Assembly: GCA_029204225.1 (NCBI GenBank)
Contig: CM055112.1
Coordinates: forward strand, 2,084,346-2,148,345
DNA length: 64,000 nt
Reading direction: 5' to 3'
Source: Diphasiastrum complanatum
Lineage: Eukaryota > Streptophyta > Lycopodiopsida > Lycopodiales > Lycopodiaceae
Below, piece by piece: positions 44,880 through 58,320 of this stretch; the first letter of the stretch is position 1, and every line of letters begins with the position of its first letter. The notes beneath the pieces are model-generated. The model searched no databases, was not told the origin of the DNA, and saw only the letters and a program-made list of their open reading frames with translations. Made by a program: the position numbers and the translations under genes.

Positions 44880-45820
44880 AGGGTCTGATGGCTGAGGACG
44901 TTGCTAGGTCGAGCTAGGAAACGGATGCACCTGAAGTTCATGAGACGGGCCTTGGTGTTGGTGCCTTGAACTCAAAGCAAAATCTTATTCGCAAAAAAAT
45001 AAAAATGAAAGATTAGTAAGCCCCAAGACCATGGATCTACACATCAAACATCTTGAATGCCCTCTTGTTGATCCAGTGATCGGGGTACGAGACCCCTAGA
45101 AGTTAGAGAGCCATATGAGCTTCATGTACATAATCTTAAGTCTAAGATGAAGATTGATCCGCTAGCAAATGTGCTTCTCTTAATTGTAATGGTCGATCCT
45201 TCTTAGTGTTCTAGAAAGTTCTCATTTAAAAGTGACATGATAAACGAATTTAGGTATTTCGTTACCGGTGCCACTCTGTATAGGCTAGGCGACAGTTGGT
45301 TAGAGAATACCCAGACTCGCCCTATTTCAAAACTGTTGAATGCAAAATATATGCTGGATTGACAGAGGAGGAGGCCAAACTCTTGGCATGGGATCACAAC
45401 ATCGACAATGACTATCTTTTGGGAATGTCATTTGTTTAGAGGATCCGGTTCTTTCATAATGAATATCTTGATTTTCTGAAAACTCATGACCGTGTAAGTC
45501 CTGAGCTAAGAATACAATGTTTTAGGGAAACTGGATTAGTTTTTGATGAAACAAGGGCCTCTGATGCCTTGAGAAAGTACGTGTAGTTATTCCAACTTGC
45601 CTTCAAAATGGGCACAATCTGGGATGTGCAAGATGAAATGTTTACACTGTGGGAGAATCAAGAGATCAAGGGGAAAAGGCAGGCCAAAACTAAAGATGAG
45701 CCCTCTATTGCTCTTCGCAAGAAGGATCGGACAACAAATGTCTCGATTAAGACACTTCCCAATGACATGAAAATTACCTACTGGCGAGCAATGCAAGAAA
45801 TTAAGGATGAAAGATTATAA
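44880..45820 (+). pseudogene. Decayed gene with a possible ParB/sulfiredoxin-like core
   Basis: Frames that join by single shifts read PYELHVHNLKSKMKIDPLAN and VLLLIVMVDPS, then INEFRYFVTGATLYRLGDSW. Then, one base out of frame, TVECKIYAGLTEEEAKLLAW, DHNIDNDYLLGMSFV, RIRFFHNEYLDFLKTHDRVS, FRETGLVFDETRASDALRKY and an open end to 45820 with VSIKTLPNDMKITYWRAMQE. The order 'IDP..V..VV.P', then a 'G-T-R' turn, then 'YxGLTEEEAxxLAxxHN' resembles the ParB-like DNA-binding/nuclease fold, whose members recur in plant and animal genomes. Three stops and two frameshifts disable it. The family call is from memory of the pattern. Confidence 0.4.
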
Positions 45821-45829
45821 TCTCCATTT

Positions 45830-46875
45830 TTTCATGTGTGAAATCGCTTGGTTTCTCACTTGAAGAGATGGCTACTGAGTTGGACAATAAGTATACATCA
45901 ATAATATTCATTTTACCGCATCAATGATACACATGTCAATACCTGGTATCGATTTCTAGTATTTGGAAAGGAGTTGATCTTTAGATCGATACTCGGTATC
46001 GATCTCTGGTATTTGAAAACAAGTTGATCTCTTAGATAGATACGCGGTATTGATCTCTAGTATCGATCCCTCAGATAGATATGCGATATTGATCTGTGAT
46101 ATTGATCTCTCGCTTTCAGTGTTGCTTCTTATTTGTTATTATTTGTTTATCCTAGCAATTATGTTTATTGAAGTCCATATTTTTGCTACAGATAGAAGAC
46201 GTATATGAGGATGCATAAACAAATATTGATCAGACTAAACTGTTCGTCTTGGGAGCAAGTACTAAAGGAATCATTGCAAATGTATTTAAATTTAAAAATA
46301 TTTCTGATATAAATTTTATTATGTTATGAATTATGATGAATTAAATATTAAATTCTTTATCATTGTCCATTGTGAAAGAGTGATGAACATATTCTTTCAA
46401 TTGGTCCTCAAATTATTGCGTTACATACAATCAAACTAAAACTGTAGTTTCTAAATTGACAAATATAAAACTAGATAAATAAAAAAAGACAAATCACTTT
46501 ACAGCTTTATATTCAGTGTAAATAATGTCAATTAGGTATCCCATTATTTGAAATTGTGTTATTGGTTTTGTAAAAGTTTCAAACTTAAGTAGAATTTTAA
46601 TAGTTTTTATTTTTAAAGTTGTTTCAATTTATATTAAGAATTTTAGTTTTCTATTATTGCATGTTAAAAAATGTATTCTTTCACAATTTTTTACACAATA
46701 TGAATTATTCAAAGATTTTAGGTTTTAAATTTTTTTTGGATAAAAAAATAATGTGCATTTTTTAAAATAGACTGAAAAGTGCCAAATTTTATCAAGAATC
46801 TATTTTAGGTAATCTACAACATCACTCATTTGATACATAACGGTGTTTACAAAATAGAAATCATTACTTTACACA
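45830..46875. other. AT-rich intergenic sequence
   Basis: Around 45920-46110 a short motif (GATATCGATCTCT-GTATTTG) recurs three or four times at about 50-bp spacing. Otherwise nothing is recognised. Confidence 0.5.
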
Positions 46876-47424
46876 TGCTAGAACTTGGAAATGCATGAAG
46901 ATCTGATCATAAGCACTTAGATACAAAATGGTATTATCCATGTCCGTACAACAGTAGTAACGTATAGTACTTGACATGTGTGGATGGAAGTTCAACAAGA
47001 AAATTCACATTCTACACACTAGAAATCAAGATATCTTGAGAAATACACATGAGATGGACATAGAATTAAAAGAAATAAATTCTCCAGATAAAAAGAGAAT
47101 ACAATGATACTTTTTGCACGCTGGTACTACTATTTATAGCTGCTAAATTGTCACTTGGCCAATTTCCCTAAACTTGTCCTAAATGGTAACTTTTGGTACT
47201 TCATAAAAAAACCTAGAAAAACTAGTCTAGATGCAATGTATCTACATTAGCCAATTAGAATGGGTCCAAAGTCCAAATCCGACCTCATCCATTTATCTAC
47301 TTTCCAAAAATAGTACAAACACTATTCAGGCCTTTATTCACATAAATCAATCTCACTTTGAGATTTCATATTGGCCTCAAAATTGTGAAGATAAATCAAC
47401 TAAACTAGTTGACATTTTTCACAC
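46876..47424 (-). mobile_element. LTR-like block related to 43895-44379
   Basis: The right end ACTAAACTAGTTGACATTTT then TCACA parallels ACTAAACTAGTTGAAATCTC then TCACA at 44379. The left end TGCTAGAACTTGG resembles TGTTAGAAATCG. The polypurine tract is lost and no pol sequence follows. Confidence 0.5.
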
Positions 47425-49392
<1,968 letters not shown>

Positions 49393-50614
49393 TGTTGGAG
49401 GGTTTGCGGATCCCAATGCAACCCTAATCCTAGTTAATAAGTGAGAGGGATTTGGCACCCTGCGTGTGTAAGTCCAACCCGCTAATTATTTGATTAGTTA
49501 GAAATTAATAAAAGGACTTTAGGCCTCTTTGCGGGAATTAAATGTCGCAAGGCCTCATACTCAAGTAAGTGAATAAAAAGGATTCCCCCCATATTTCAAA
49601 TTTCAAATAATAAGAAAGGTGGAAACTAGCCAATAGGATATGAGGCCAAAGCCCCATTATCCACTATATAGAATGGTGATTTGTGATTCATTTTACATGT
49701 TCATTTCAATAAAGCAAATTGAACCTCTTTCGAATTGAAATCGGATGTCATTGCTCTTCTTCTTCTTTCCTTCATCTCTCATGCTTTAATTGGATCTTAT
49801 TCTTGTTGGATTTGATAATTGTTGGGTTTGATCTTTGTGTTGGATTATTATCGTGATTATCGACTAATCGATCTTTTAATCTTCATCCACTTATTAACCG
49901 GCTCTACATTTATGCATGTTTCTACACATTCTGCAGAAGTACACAAAAATTGCTCACAAGTGGATTCCATAAGTGAATTTCCAGGAAGTACTAAACTGGA
50001 TGGATGCCAACTCACTACGGCCAACTAGCCATTATGATCTATGACCTGATCAACTATGTCCTACTGGATGCCTGTTTTTGCTTAGTATAAATAGCTAATC
50101 ATACGTCTATTATTTCATTCATTCATGCAATGCATTGAAGTAGAATTTAGCAGCTCTCTCAAGCTTTCAAGCTTGAACACTCATGAGCATTCTAGCTTAG
50201 TTCTTTAGAGTTCTTTTAGATTTTGTTATCAGCATTTATTGCTTATCAGCGAAAGTGCAAATCAGACAAAGTTTTCAGAGATTGTGAGTACGCGGTTTCT
50301 ATCCGCAATTGTCTTGTTCTCATCATTTTGCTGAATCAATCTATCCTTTATTGCATTCACTATCATGAATCTTTGTGATCTCATATTGCTTTTGTCTGAT
50401 AATTCAATTCTTCATTGTTTGGCTACGTAATCACTTTAGCTCTGATGATTTTAAAGTTAATTGTTAAAGAATTGAACGTGACTCTTGTCATTATGTTTTG
50501 CTCAAAATTGATTGGCATAGTCATGCATTAGGAAAGTAGGCTCATTCCACTGCGCTCGATAAGTTGTTCACAAGTTTCGACTTGTCATTATTACATTATC
50601 ACCTCTTTCCAACA
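49393..50614 (+). mobile_element. LTR region(s) before the copia at 50830
   Basis: It starts with TGTTGGAGGG and ends CTTTCCAACA directly before a primer-like site, so the ends are complementary. The left part (GGCACCCTGCGTGTGTAAGT, 'CCAATAGGATATGAGGCCAA') follows the same order as the LTR at 1378, a distant relative. The right part has a TATA-like block (AGTATAAATAGC, about 50089). It could be one 1.2-kb LTR or two abutting ones. Confidence 0.5.
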
Positions 50615-50628
50615 TGGCATTAGAGCTC
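50615..50628 (+). promoter_or_regulatory. Degenerate primer-binding site
   Basis: TGGCATTAGAGCTC differs from TGGTATCAGAGC at a few positions and follows CCAACA directly. Confidence 0.55.
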
Positions 50629-50837
50629 TAATATATAATATCAACGAGATCTGTTATACCATGGCTCTAATACTTGATATCTTTCATAGTATCAAATCGA
50701 TATCATTTGATATTTTTTACAGTATCATATTTCTCAATTTATGGTATCAAATTTCAATATCAGATAGTTGATTTCCAATTGTAGCATACCACGATATCTC
50801 TCTCTTAACGTCATCGATATATCGACAGACTAAAGTT

Positions 50838-52555
50838 CCAGATGGATTCTTAGAGTAAAGCCGGTCTTATCACAAACAAGCTAAATGGATCCAATTACTA
50901 CTTGTGAAATTTAAGATGAAGACCTTGCTAATCACCAATGAGTTGTGGGATGTTGTCACAGGAACAAAAGAGAAGTTTGCAGATGACACAACCGACTCGA
51001 ATTGGAAGTCGAAGGAAGGTAAGCTTTCACGCTTATTATTCTCATTATCTTAGACACTCAAATTTGTCACATAGCTTAATTTCAAACTTCGAAACAAGTA
51101 TGGGACATCTTGAGCTCACTATAGGATGTGAAGGATGTAACTTCTAAGTTATACCTATGAAAAAAATTCTTCATTATCAAGATGTCAAATGGTGATTCAA
51201 GTCATAATCACATTAACCAATTTACGAATCTCTTACAATAGATGGCCACTGTCAGATTAGTCATAATCAATCAAGACACAATTATGACATTGCTTTCAAG
51301 CTTGCCCTCTACATATGAGAACTGGGTGACGATCATATCGACATTCAGATTTGACTCTTACCAGAGTTATGATGCAAGAAGATAATCGAAAAAGTCAAGA
51401 TGCTTCGTTGACTTCATTATCTCAAGCTCTATATATCAACAAAGGCTCAAAATGACAGAAGCAGAAAACTCTAAGTAGTCTGCATCAAATTAGAAATTGA
51501 CTCAAAGTCAAGAACAATTATCAAATCCACAATCAAAGAAGAAGATGTTTTGTAAGTATTGCAAGCGCACTAATCATGAGATTTAGGTTTGCAAGGTTCT
51601 CAAATCTAAGAATGCCAATAAGCAACTAGATCAATAGGCGAATGCAATCACAGCATCTCCCGACATTGACATGGAAGAAGGAACATTTATGGTCAAAGAC
51701 CGAAAAGCACTAATGGATAATTCTTCGTTTCTAGATTTTGGAGCTACTCAACATGTGACCAATCATCATGAGCATTTTCACTCTTATACGACTTACAATA
51801 CAATAAGATACGTTCATCTTGGCGATGATAGCACTCACACTATCAAAGGTGAAGGTACTGTGAGATTGAAATTCTAGCATGATCAATTCAAACTACTATC
51901 AAATGTTTTGTATGTTCCTAAACTTTCTACAAATCTACTATCAATAAGTAATCACTGATTTAGGTCATAAGGTAAAGTTCAAGTCTGATCAATGCCGAAT
52001 TATCGATAGGACAAGTAAGATCCTTGCACTCGACAAGAGGCATGGAAACTTATATAGATTGGCACATTGTTATTCTTATACTAGTCAAGCCTTGAAAACC
52101 TCTATTCTTGTGAATAAAGCATTAATATGGCATCATCGATTAGGACACTTGAATCATACATATGTTTCATACATATCTTAATGATCCCTAGCACTTGATC
52201 TTGTCTATCCATATGACAAAGTCGACCTCCCTGTCTGTCATAGCTGCATCCTTGGAAAGCAGACTAGGATTCTCTTTAAATCAAGTCCTATAGGTATGCA
52301 GCAAAAGATTTGTTAGACGTTGTTCATTCAGATATATGTGGTCCAATGCAAACTCCATCATTGCTAGATGCAAAGTATTTTATTACCTTTATTGACGAAT
52401 ATTCCAGAAGAACGGCTGTTTATTTCATTAAGCAAAAATCGGAGGCTTTCAACAACATTCAACAATTCAAAGAGCATGCAAAAAATCAACTTGGTAAAGG
52501 AATTAAAGCACTGAGGTCTAACAACGGGGGAGAATATATTTCTACCGAATTCTAT
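50838..52555 (+). pseudogene. Ty1/copia gag, protease and integrase remnant
   Basis: Gag begins near KLNGSNYYL and TLLITNELWDVVTGTKEKF, with frame shifts. The zinc knuckle CKYCKRTNHEI-VC is hit by a TAG. Protease reads FLDFGATQHVTNHHEHF (DSGA altered to DFGA). The pre-integrase zinc part is badly broken. The integrase core gives DVVHSDICGPMQTPSLLDAK, FIDEYSRRTAVYF and LRSNNGGEYISTEF before ending abruptly at 52555, where a minus-strand LTR begins. RT and RNase H are absent. Confidence 0.88.
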
Positions 52556-53440
52556 TGGAGAAAGAGGGTGTGTGAGTGTGAGAGACTAAAATAAAAAAAA
52601 TGAACACGAAAATAAACGAACTTGAAACTCGAACGAGAAACGAACTTGAACAGAAAGTGTTCGTGCATAGCAGAATGAGATATATTACTCTTTCCCTAAG
52701 CATGACTACGCCTATCAGAACGAACAGAATGTTAGTGATAGAAATCACGGCCGATCTGATTACATTAGAAGAATAATGTGTCGTGAACAACTAGACAAAG
52801 TATTAGTTGATTCGCAAAGAGCTAGACTGAGCTCGACTGATAATCAATCGCGAAAGACAAGACTAAATATTAGTCGTCAACAACTAGACTAATAATAATT
52901 CGCTAAGAATAAATTACCAGATTGAGCAACAAGAGAGTCAGACAGAATGAAAAAAAACATAGCAATATCAACAAAAATCTGAACATAGAACAACAGAGCT
53001 GTTATCAGATTAAGTACAACAAAATATACATGTCAGTAATGTTGCGGAGCACAAGACAATAGCAGACGAAATCGCGTGTTCTACAAAGCTAATTCAATCT
53101 GTAAAAAGAGATGAACCTATTACTGACAATACAAAAGAATCAATGTGCAAGACATCTACTTCATCTATCTCTGATAAGCTTCTGATGCTATTACTTTTAC
53201 ACACACTTTGAGTATGCAAGTGGTATTCAATATATATACACATTTTTACAAGTGTGCAGATGAAGAAAGTACAAAGTGGATGTGTTGTCTGTTAGAGATC
53301 ATGCGTGGCTGTTGTCGTTGTCAAATCTATTAGCATAGTTGCGTGGGATGAGCATGAAAAGGCCATGGCGCTAGCCTTTGCTGAAATGAATGTTGGTGAA
53401 GATGCGAAAAATGCGACACTCTGATGAAATGCCTTAGGAT
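52553..53440 (-). mobile_element. TGTTGGA/TCCAACA-family LTR (3' LTR of a deleted copia)
   Basis: This matches 10824-11750 (TTGGAGAAAGAGGGTG at its left end, TCGCGAA motifs, CAAGTGTGCAGATGAAGAAA, GGATGTGTTGTCTG). The left end has lost the TG. It split the copia integrase. Confidence 0.8.
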
Positions 53441-53449
53441 TTGATTTAT

Positions 53450-53527
53450 AGGGTAAAATTTCCACAGATGGTAATTGGCTCCATCAAGCTTGTCCACGAT
53501 GGGACTGGCTTTCCCTTGGGAATCCAT
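53450..53527 (-). pseudogene. Copia gag stub between two LTRs
   Basis: From the minus ATG at 53527: MDSQGKASPIVDKLDGANYH then LWKF, after which LTR sequence follows. All later gag and pol is deleted. The start is the same as in 10598-10667. Confidence 0.8.
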
Positions 53528-53669
53528 GTGGAAGATTAGTCTAAGTGATAGGAAAAACTATCAGTGACTTAAGCATGAAAATCTGGTACTAAATCACAGA
53601 ACAAGAAGACAATACTCTATCGGCTAGTAGATTCTTGTACTGTGGAAGCTTATCAGGCTACGAAAATGT

Positions 53670-53681
53670 GCTCTGATACCA
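53670..53681 (-). promoter_or_regulatory. Primer-binding site (tRNA-iMet)
   Basis: GCTCTGATACCA touches the LTR at 53682. Confidence 0.85.
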
Positions 53682-54023
53682 TGTTGGAGAAAGAGAGTGC
53701 GTGAGTGTGAGAAACTAAGATAGCTCGAAAAGAAAATAAACACAAAAAAAAATGAACTCGAAACTTGAACATGAAACGAATTTGAACGGAAAGTGTTCAT
53801 GCGCAGCGGAATGAGCTATATTACTCTTTCCCTAATCAGAAACGAACAGAATGTTAGTGATAGAAATTATGGTCGATCTGATTACGTAGCCAAACATTAA
53901 CAAAACATCAGAAGAATAATTTGTCATGAACAGCTAGACAAATTATTAGTCACGATTGATTCGCGAAGAGCTAGACTGAGTTTGACTGATAATCAGTCAT
54001 GAATTAGTCGTGAAAGGCAAGAC
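53682..54023 (-). mobile_element. TGTTGGA/TCCAACA-family LTR, truncated 5' LTR
   Basis: TGTTGGAGAAAGAGAGTGCG onward matches 10824 and 52553. It breaks off after GAAAGGCAAGAC. With 52553-53440 it frames an element with almost no interior. Confidence 0.8.
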
Positions 54024-54489
54024 CCCCCATGGCTAATTTCCCTAGCCCTTGGTCTTTCGTCATGAAGTCATACCCTTCTTGTTCCATTGGCCCTTCCTTT
54101 AGGATTATCTTGGCCCCTTTTTTTGATGTTGCACTTTGTGGATTTTTGTCTCACAATTCCGCACTTCGTGGTAACTGAGCCCCCTCTCCCCAATGAGCAA
54201 TAGACTTGAAAACACAATACTCCGATTTTTATATAAGTATCAAAAATCACAGTACATTGCAAGATTTTGGCATAGTAGCCGAAACTATACTATAGGCCGA
54301 TTTTTTTAAAGGCCGTCAAAAACTTTAAGAGCCAATTCTAAGGCCATAATTACTTCTCTAGCCACATTACGGGCGGACTGGGACCCTTAAGTATTGGCGA
54401 TTTTCAGCCATTTTACATTGAAATTTTGCGGCTTTGACATGCCGATTTACATATCATAGCAAAATTAAGTTCCAAAATTAGCCCAATTT
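54024..54489. other. Intergenic, no gene seen
   Basis: No motifs recognised. Confidence 0.4.
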
Positions 54490-55790
54490 TTGGTGTAGAA
54501 AATTCGGCTAACATTGTTGCATGTAAACTTTCTCTTCAAGTGTACCATTTAGAAAATCGGACTTTATGTCCATCTAATGTAGACTCCATCCAAACAAAGC
54601 CACCAATGTTATCACCATACAAAGTGTATTCCATTTTACGACAGGAGCAAACGTTTTCTCGTAGTCAATGCCTTTGTTCTGTGTGTAGCCCTTAACCACA
54701 AGTCTCACTTTGTGTGTCGCTATGGTACCATCTACATTGTACTTCATTTTATTGGAATTTTTTTTCAATCTGGAAGGTCCACTATCTTCCACATATCATG
54801 GCATTTAATGTAGTCAATTTTCTCCTGCATAGCTTTTTGCCAAATTCCTGATCCTTGGCCTCTTCAAAGCAACAAGGCTCCCTAGACTCATTAATTTGGC
54901 TCATAAGTCCAAGGTTAACCTAATATCTATCAGGTTCTTTCCTTTCACACATGGAGCATCACAGCTCTCCATGCATCCTAGATTCTACTACCTCCTGTTT
55001 TGCACTTTCCATCATTTGGTGTACCATTTGGATAGCTTCCACTACGATGAACCATTGTGAGGGGAGTATGTATCTTAAGCCTAATGTCCTTCTCCTTGCA
55101 CTTCTCCCCAACCACTTCTTCTTTGCCAATACCAAAGGGTTTGTCTCTCCTCCCTCTATGAGCATCCTAGATAGATCATCACTATCTCTTTCAGCATCAC
55201 CAAACCTATGAACTTCATCAAATACTACATCTCTACTAATGTGCATGCGTCGACCCACTAGATCATAGCAACGGTATCCCTTGGTTTGTTCATCATAACC
55301 TGTAAATATGCATTTAAAGGCTTTTGATTGCATCTTGCTCCTCTCACTCTTAGGGATATGGACATATACCCTACATCCAAAAATATGTAAACCATCCACT
55401 AAAATGCTTCTTCAAGGGTACGATTTTGTATGGCAACTGTTGGATTTTATTTTCTTGGAAACTGTATAACTTCACCCCAAAAAGAATCTGCAACCTCCAT
55501 ACGTGTCATCATGGCTCTAGTGGCTTCTACGATTATACGATTCTTTCTTTCCGCTACCCCATTCTATTGAGGTGTATCAACCTGTGCAAATTGCTGGTTG
55601 ATTCCATGCTCTTTGAAAAAGTTTATAATGTGGTAGAATGATACTCACCTTCTCGATCTGACCCCAACACCTTGATTTTGGCATTTGCTTGATTTTTCAC
55701 CAATGCTTTAAAGTCTTTAAAGCACTCAAATGCCTTATATAGCATCCCCTTGGAAACCAAGAAGCATTGTCAATCACTCTAGCAATAGGT
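54490..55790 (-). pseudogene. Ty1/copia integrase C-terminus to RT start
   Basis: Reading leftward from 55660: FFKEHGINQQFAQVDTPQ-type sequence in broken frames, AERKNRIIVEATRAMMTRME, ADSFWGEVIQF, then an open frame from 55399: LHIFGCRVYVHIPKSERSKM, FTGYDEQTKGYRCYDLVGRR, HISRDVVFDEVHRFG. RT starts in another frame (MKYNVDGTIATHKVRLVVKG, YTQNKGIDYEKTFAPVVKW) and ends at MDIKSDFLNGTLEEKVYM near 54490. The RT catalytic motif and RNase H are missing. It resembles the copia at 35765 but runs on the opposite strand. Confidence 0.88.
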
Positions 55791-57040
55791 ATGCGAGTGC
55801 AAGAAACACAAGTGTGCTTTCTGCAATGTCGCCTCTGCCAAGTAACTATAGAAATATTGTTTCATGAGTTATGAATCTTTTAGGATAACTATAGCACTGA
55901 ACGCCTTTGACATATGTATCCAATCTATCATTCTTGATAAATGTGGTAGTTCTTCGTAGAAAGGCACGTAGAAAAGTAGTCGTGCTACAATCTCGTAGGA
56001 AAACAGCGGAGCTTCATAATAGATGAGCTTGTTTTTCTTTTCTTTTCATGTAGAAAAGCAGTCAAAATGCAAGTGCAATTAGAATAGGGGTTTGTATGTT
56101 GTAGATTTATGGAGTCTTAGAAATTTGACTTTCAAGCCAGTTGTCAACTCAATTCTCAATGCTCACGTTTCAAAAAATCTCCAAAATTTTAAAATCAGTC
56201 TCTAATATACATATTGATATTTTTAATCTATAGCTTTTTCTTTTATTGATGTAATTTACAAAAGTAGAATTATAAATAAGTTTCAAACATAAAATCATAA
56301 TTACGATTCTTTTTTAAAAAACAGTCTGATAATTTTAATTTATGGCTTCTTTTTTGTTATATAAATTACAAAAATAGAATTACAAATTATTTTCAAACAA
56401 CAACAAAAAAAGAATTACAAATTATTTTCAAACATATTGGTTTTTCATATTTGTAAGAAAATGAAAAATGGAATATACAAAATCATGAGAAATTTTAATT
56501 GAACATAAAATTATGTATGCTATTTTCATTATTCAAATTCGAGAAATATAGAATAAAAACTATTGTTTGAAAGAACAATGTGCGAGATTTGTAGACTATT
56601 TGAAATTTTCCATGGCAATTTGCAATTTGCAATTTCGAATTTCATTTTTCATATTGCATTGGCGTTTGGGAGAAAGGCAAATCTCCTAGTTTATAAAATT
56701 GAGAGGAAAATCGGCACCTCCTTTTTTGCCATCTTACACTTGATCAAATGGATGGCTTTCTAACTATGGACTTTTTCTAACAAATGCTAACATTATGAGA
56801 ATATTTCAAATATTCTAAAAGCTCTCTCAATGTTTTTTCAAATAAAAATAATGAATGACATGTCTTGCAAATTGGAATAAAGTAATTGTAAAATAAATCA
56901 GTAAACAGAACACAATATACAATGATTTCTTTCCTGATGAACAACAATAATGTTGTTATTAAATTCTTACTAAAGTATTTGAATCATTCCGTGTTTTGAC
57001 CAATTAAACCATCCATTGGAGCTGCAAATGGAAATTATGC
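55791..57040. other. AT-rich intergenic sequence
   Basis: Blocks such as ATTACAAATTATTTTCAAAC recur at about 56370-56430. No gene or LTR recognised. Confidence 0.4.
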
Positions 57041-57589
57041 TGGAGGTAGAGATGGAGATGGAGTTTATGGTAAATCTGGAGTCGGGATTTATGTGCATCC
57101 TTCGTCGGCTATGGCTCCATCTAGCATGACTATGGCAGTCTCCCAACTAGTGTACGCTATGGCATCTCCAACTAGCTTCAGCAATAGGATGGGAAGAGCA
57201 TTATGAGTATAGGAGCAGGGTTTGAGCATTATGAGCAGGTCAGAAGCTTAGAATCCCCTTGTGCTCGTTTTTAAGTGGTATTTTCTGGCTGAAAACCACT
57301 CGCACATGTCACCTTCTTGCTGTTCACGGGCCTTTTTTGCAAAGTATATCCAGCGTTGGAGCTCCACGGCTCTTTTCCAGTTCTGCCATCAAGATTTGAG
57401 CAGGGTTTGATTTACACCTAGCCATCTTCTTTTAGCAAAGTTTTTTTTGCATCTTTGCTAAGTGTTGGAGCTCCATGGGATTTGCACCCAGTTGCGCTTC
57501 CAGAAGGCTTTGTTTTGCATCCTGCCGTGTTCCACAAGGCATTAGGCACTAGCTGATTTCCGAGTAAGCATCTCTTGGTTGTGAGTTGG

Positions 57590-57900
57590 TTTTTGACCCT
57601 GGAAGACTGCCCTGATAGCGGCTATCAGTCTCGTGTCTTTCCAACGTCTATCAGTCTCATGTCTTTCCAGCGGTGGCTTGGCTCTTTCCAGCAACTCTTT
57701 CCAGCGTCAGTTCTGCCTTGTCTGATAGTGGCCATCAGTTCTGCATCCTGGCTCTTTCCAAAGTTTTGGCTCTTTTCAACAGGGACAATCAGTTTTGCCT
57801 GGTAGTGGCTCTCAGTTCTTTTCCAAACCTTTTCTTCCTTGCTCATCAGTTTTGCCTTGCAGTTCTGCATCCTGTCTCTTTCCAAACATTTTGGACCTGC
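57590..57900 (+). repeat. Degenerate repeats of CTTTCCA/GGCTATCAG/CAGTTCTG
   Basis: The words TCTTTCCA, AGTTCTGC and GTGGC-ATCAG recur eight or more times with uneven spacing. They produce the long ORFs here on both strands, which I do not take as genes. Confidence 0.55.
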
Positions 57901-57991
57901 TCATATCCAGACTACAAAGATGTAAGCTGCTGCTATGTCTTCATGGAGACAGATCGCATCCCGTGCAGCAGTAGGCAGACCAACGATTATT

Positions 57992-58106
57992 GCACCCCAC
58001 CTACATCGTTTCTCAACAAGCAAACCAACGGATTATTGCTCCCCACCTACATCATTTCTGAATCTATTATCATTGACGCCCCACCTACATCATTTCTGAA
58101 TCTAAC
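57992..58106 (+). repeat. Short tandem repeat, CCCCACCTACATC unit
   Basis: Three units of CCACCTACATCATTTCTGAA type with inserted bases. The phrase 'TTTCTGAATCTATTATCATTGACG' recurs after the SINE head at about 58192. Confidence 0.7.
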
Positions 58107-58190
58107 CCAACGGGGTTGGCTCAACTGGTTAGCTTGGCATCCAAAGTTTCTTTGATCCCAGGTTCGAGCCTCCCTTGGAAACCAAGAAGC
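58107..58190 (+). mobile_element. tRNA-derived SINE head (Pol III boxes A and B)
   Basis: TGGCTCAACTGG (58117-58128) fits Pol III box A and GGTTCGAGCCT (58161-58171) fits box B, 44 bp apart start to start. The context 'GGGGTTGGCTCAACTGGTTA' and 'GATCCCAGGTTCGAGCCTCC' is typical of plant SINEs. There is no matching 3' acceptor strand or anticodon arm, so it is not a tRNA gene. Copies of the flanking phrase TTTCTGAATCTATTATCATT lie on both sides and could be target-site duplicates or part of the local tandem repeat. Confidence 0.7.
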
Positions 58191-58320
58191 ATTTCTGAAT
58201 CTATTATCATTGACGGTTGACCTGACTGAGTTTGCTGTGTTTTAAGCTTTGGTTGCATATATAATTTTGCTAATAGCCCATGTGTCAACCATTTTTTGCG
58301 CCAATTTGTTCCTCAGCTAA

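Noticed and set aside
57575..58155. ORFs of 76-160 residues
   Set aside because: They cover degenerate CTTTCCA-type repeats and run into the SINE head; no family is recognised.
58107..58190. A tRNA gene
   Set aside because: Boxes A and B are present, but no acceptor stem pairs across the ends and no anticodon arm can be formed, so a SINE head fits better.
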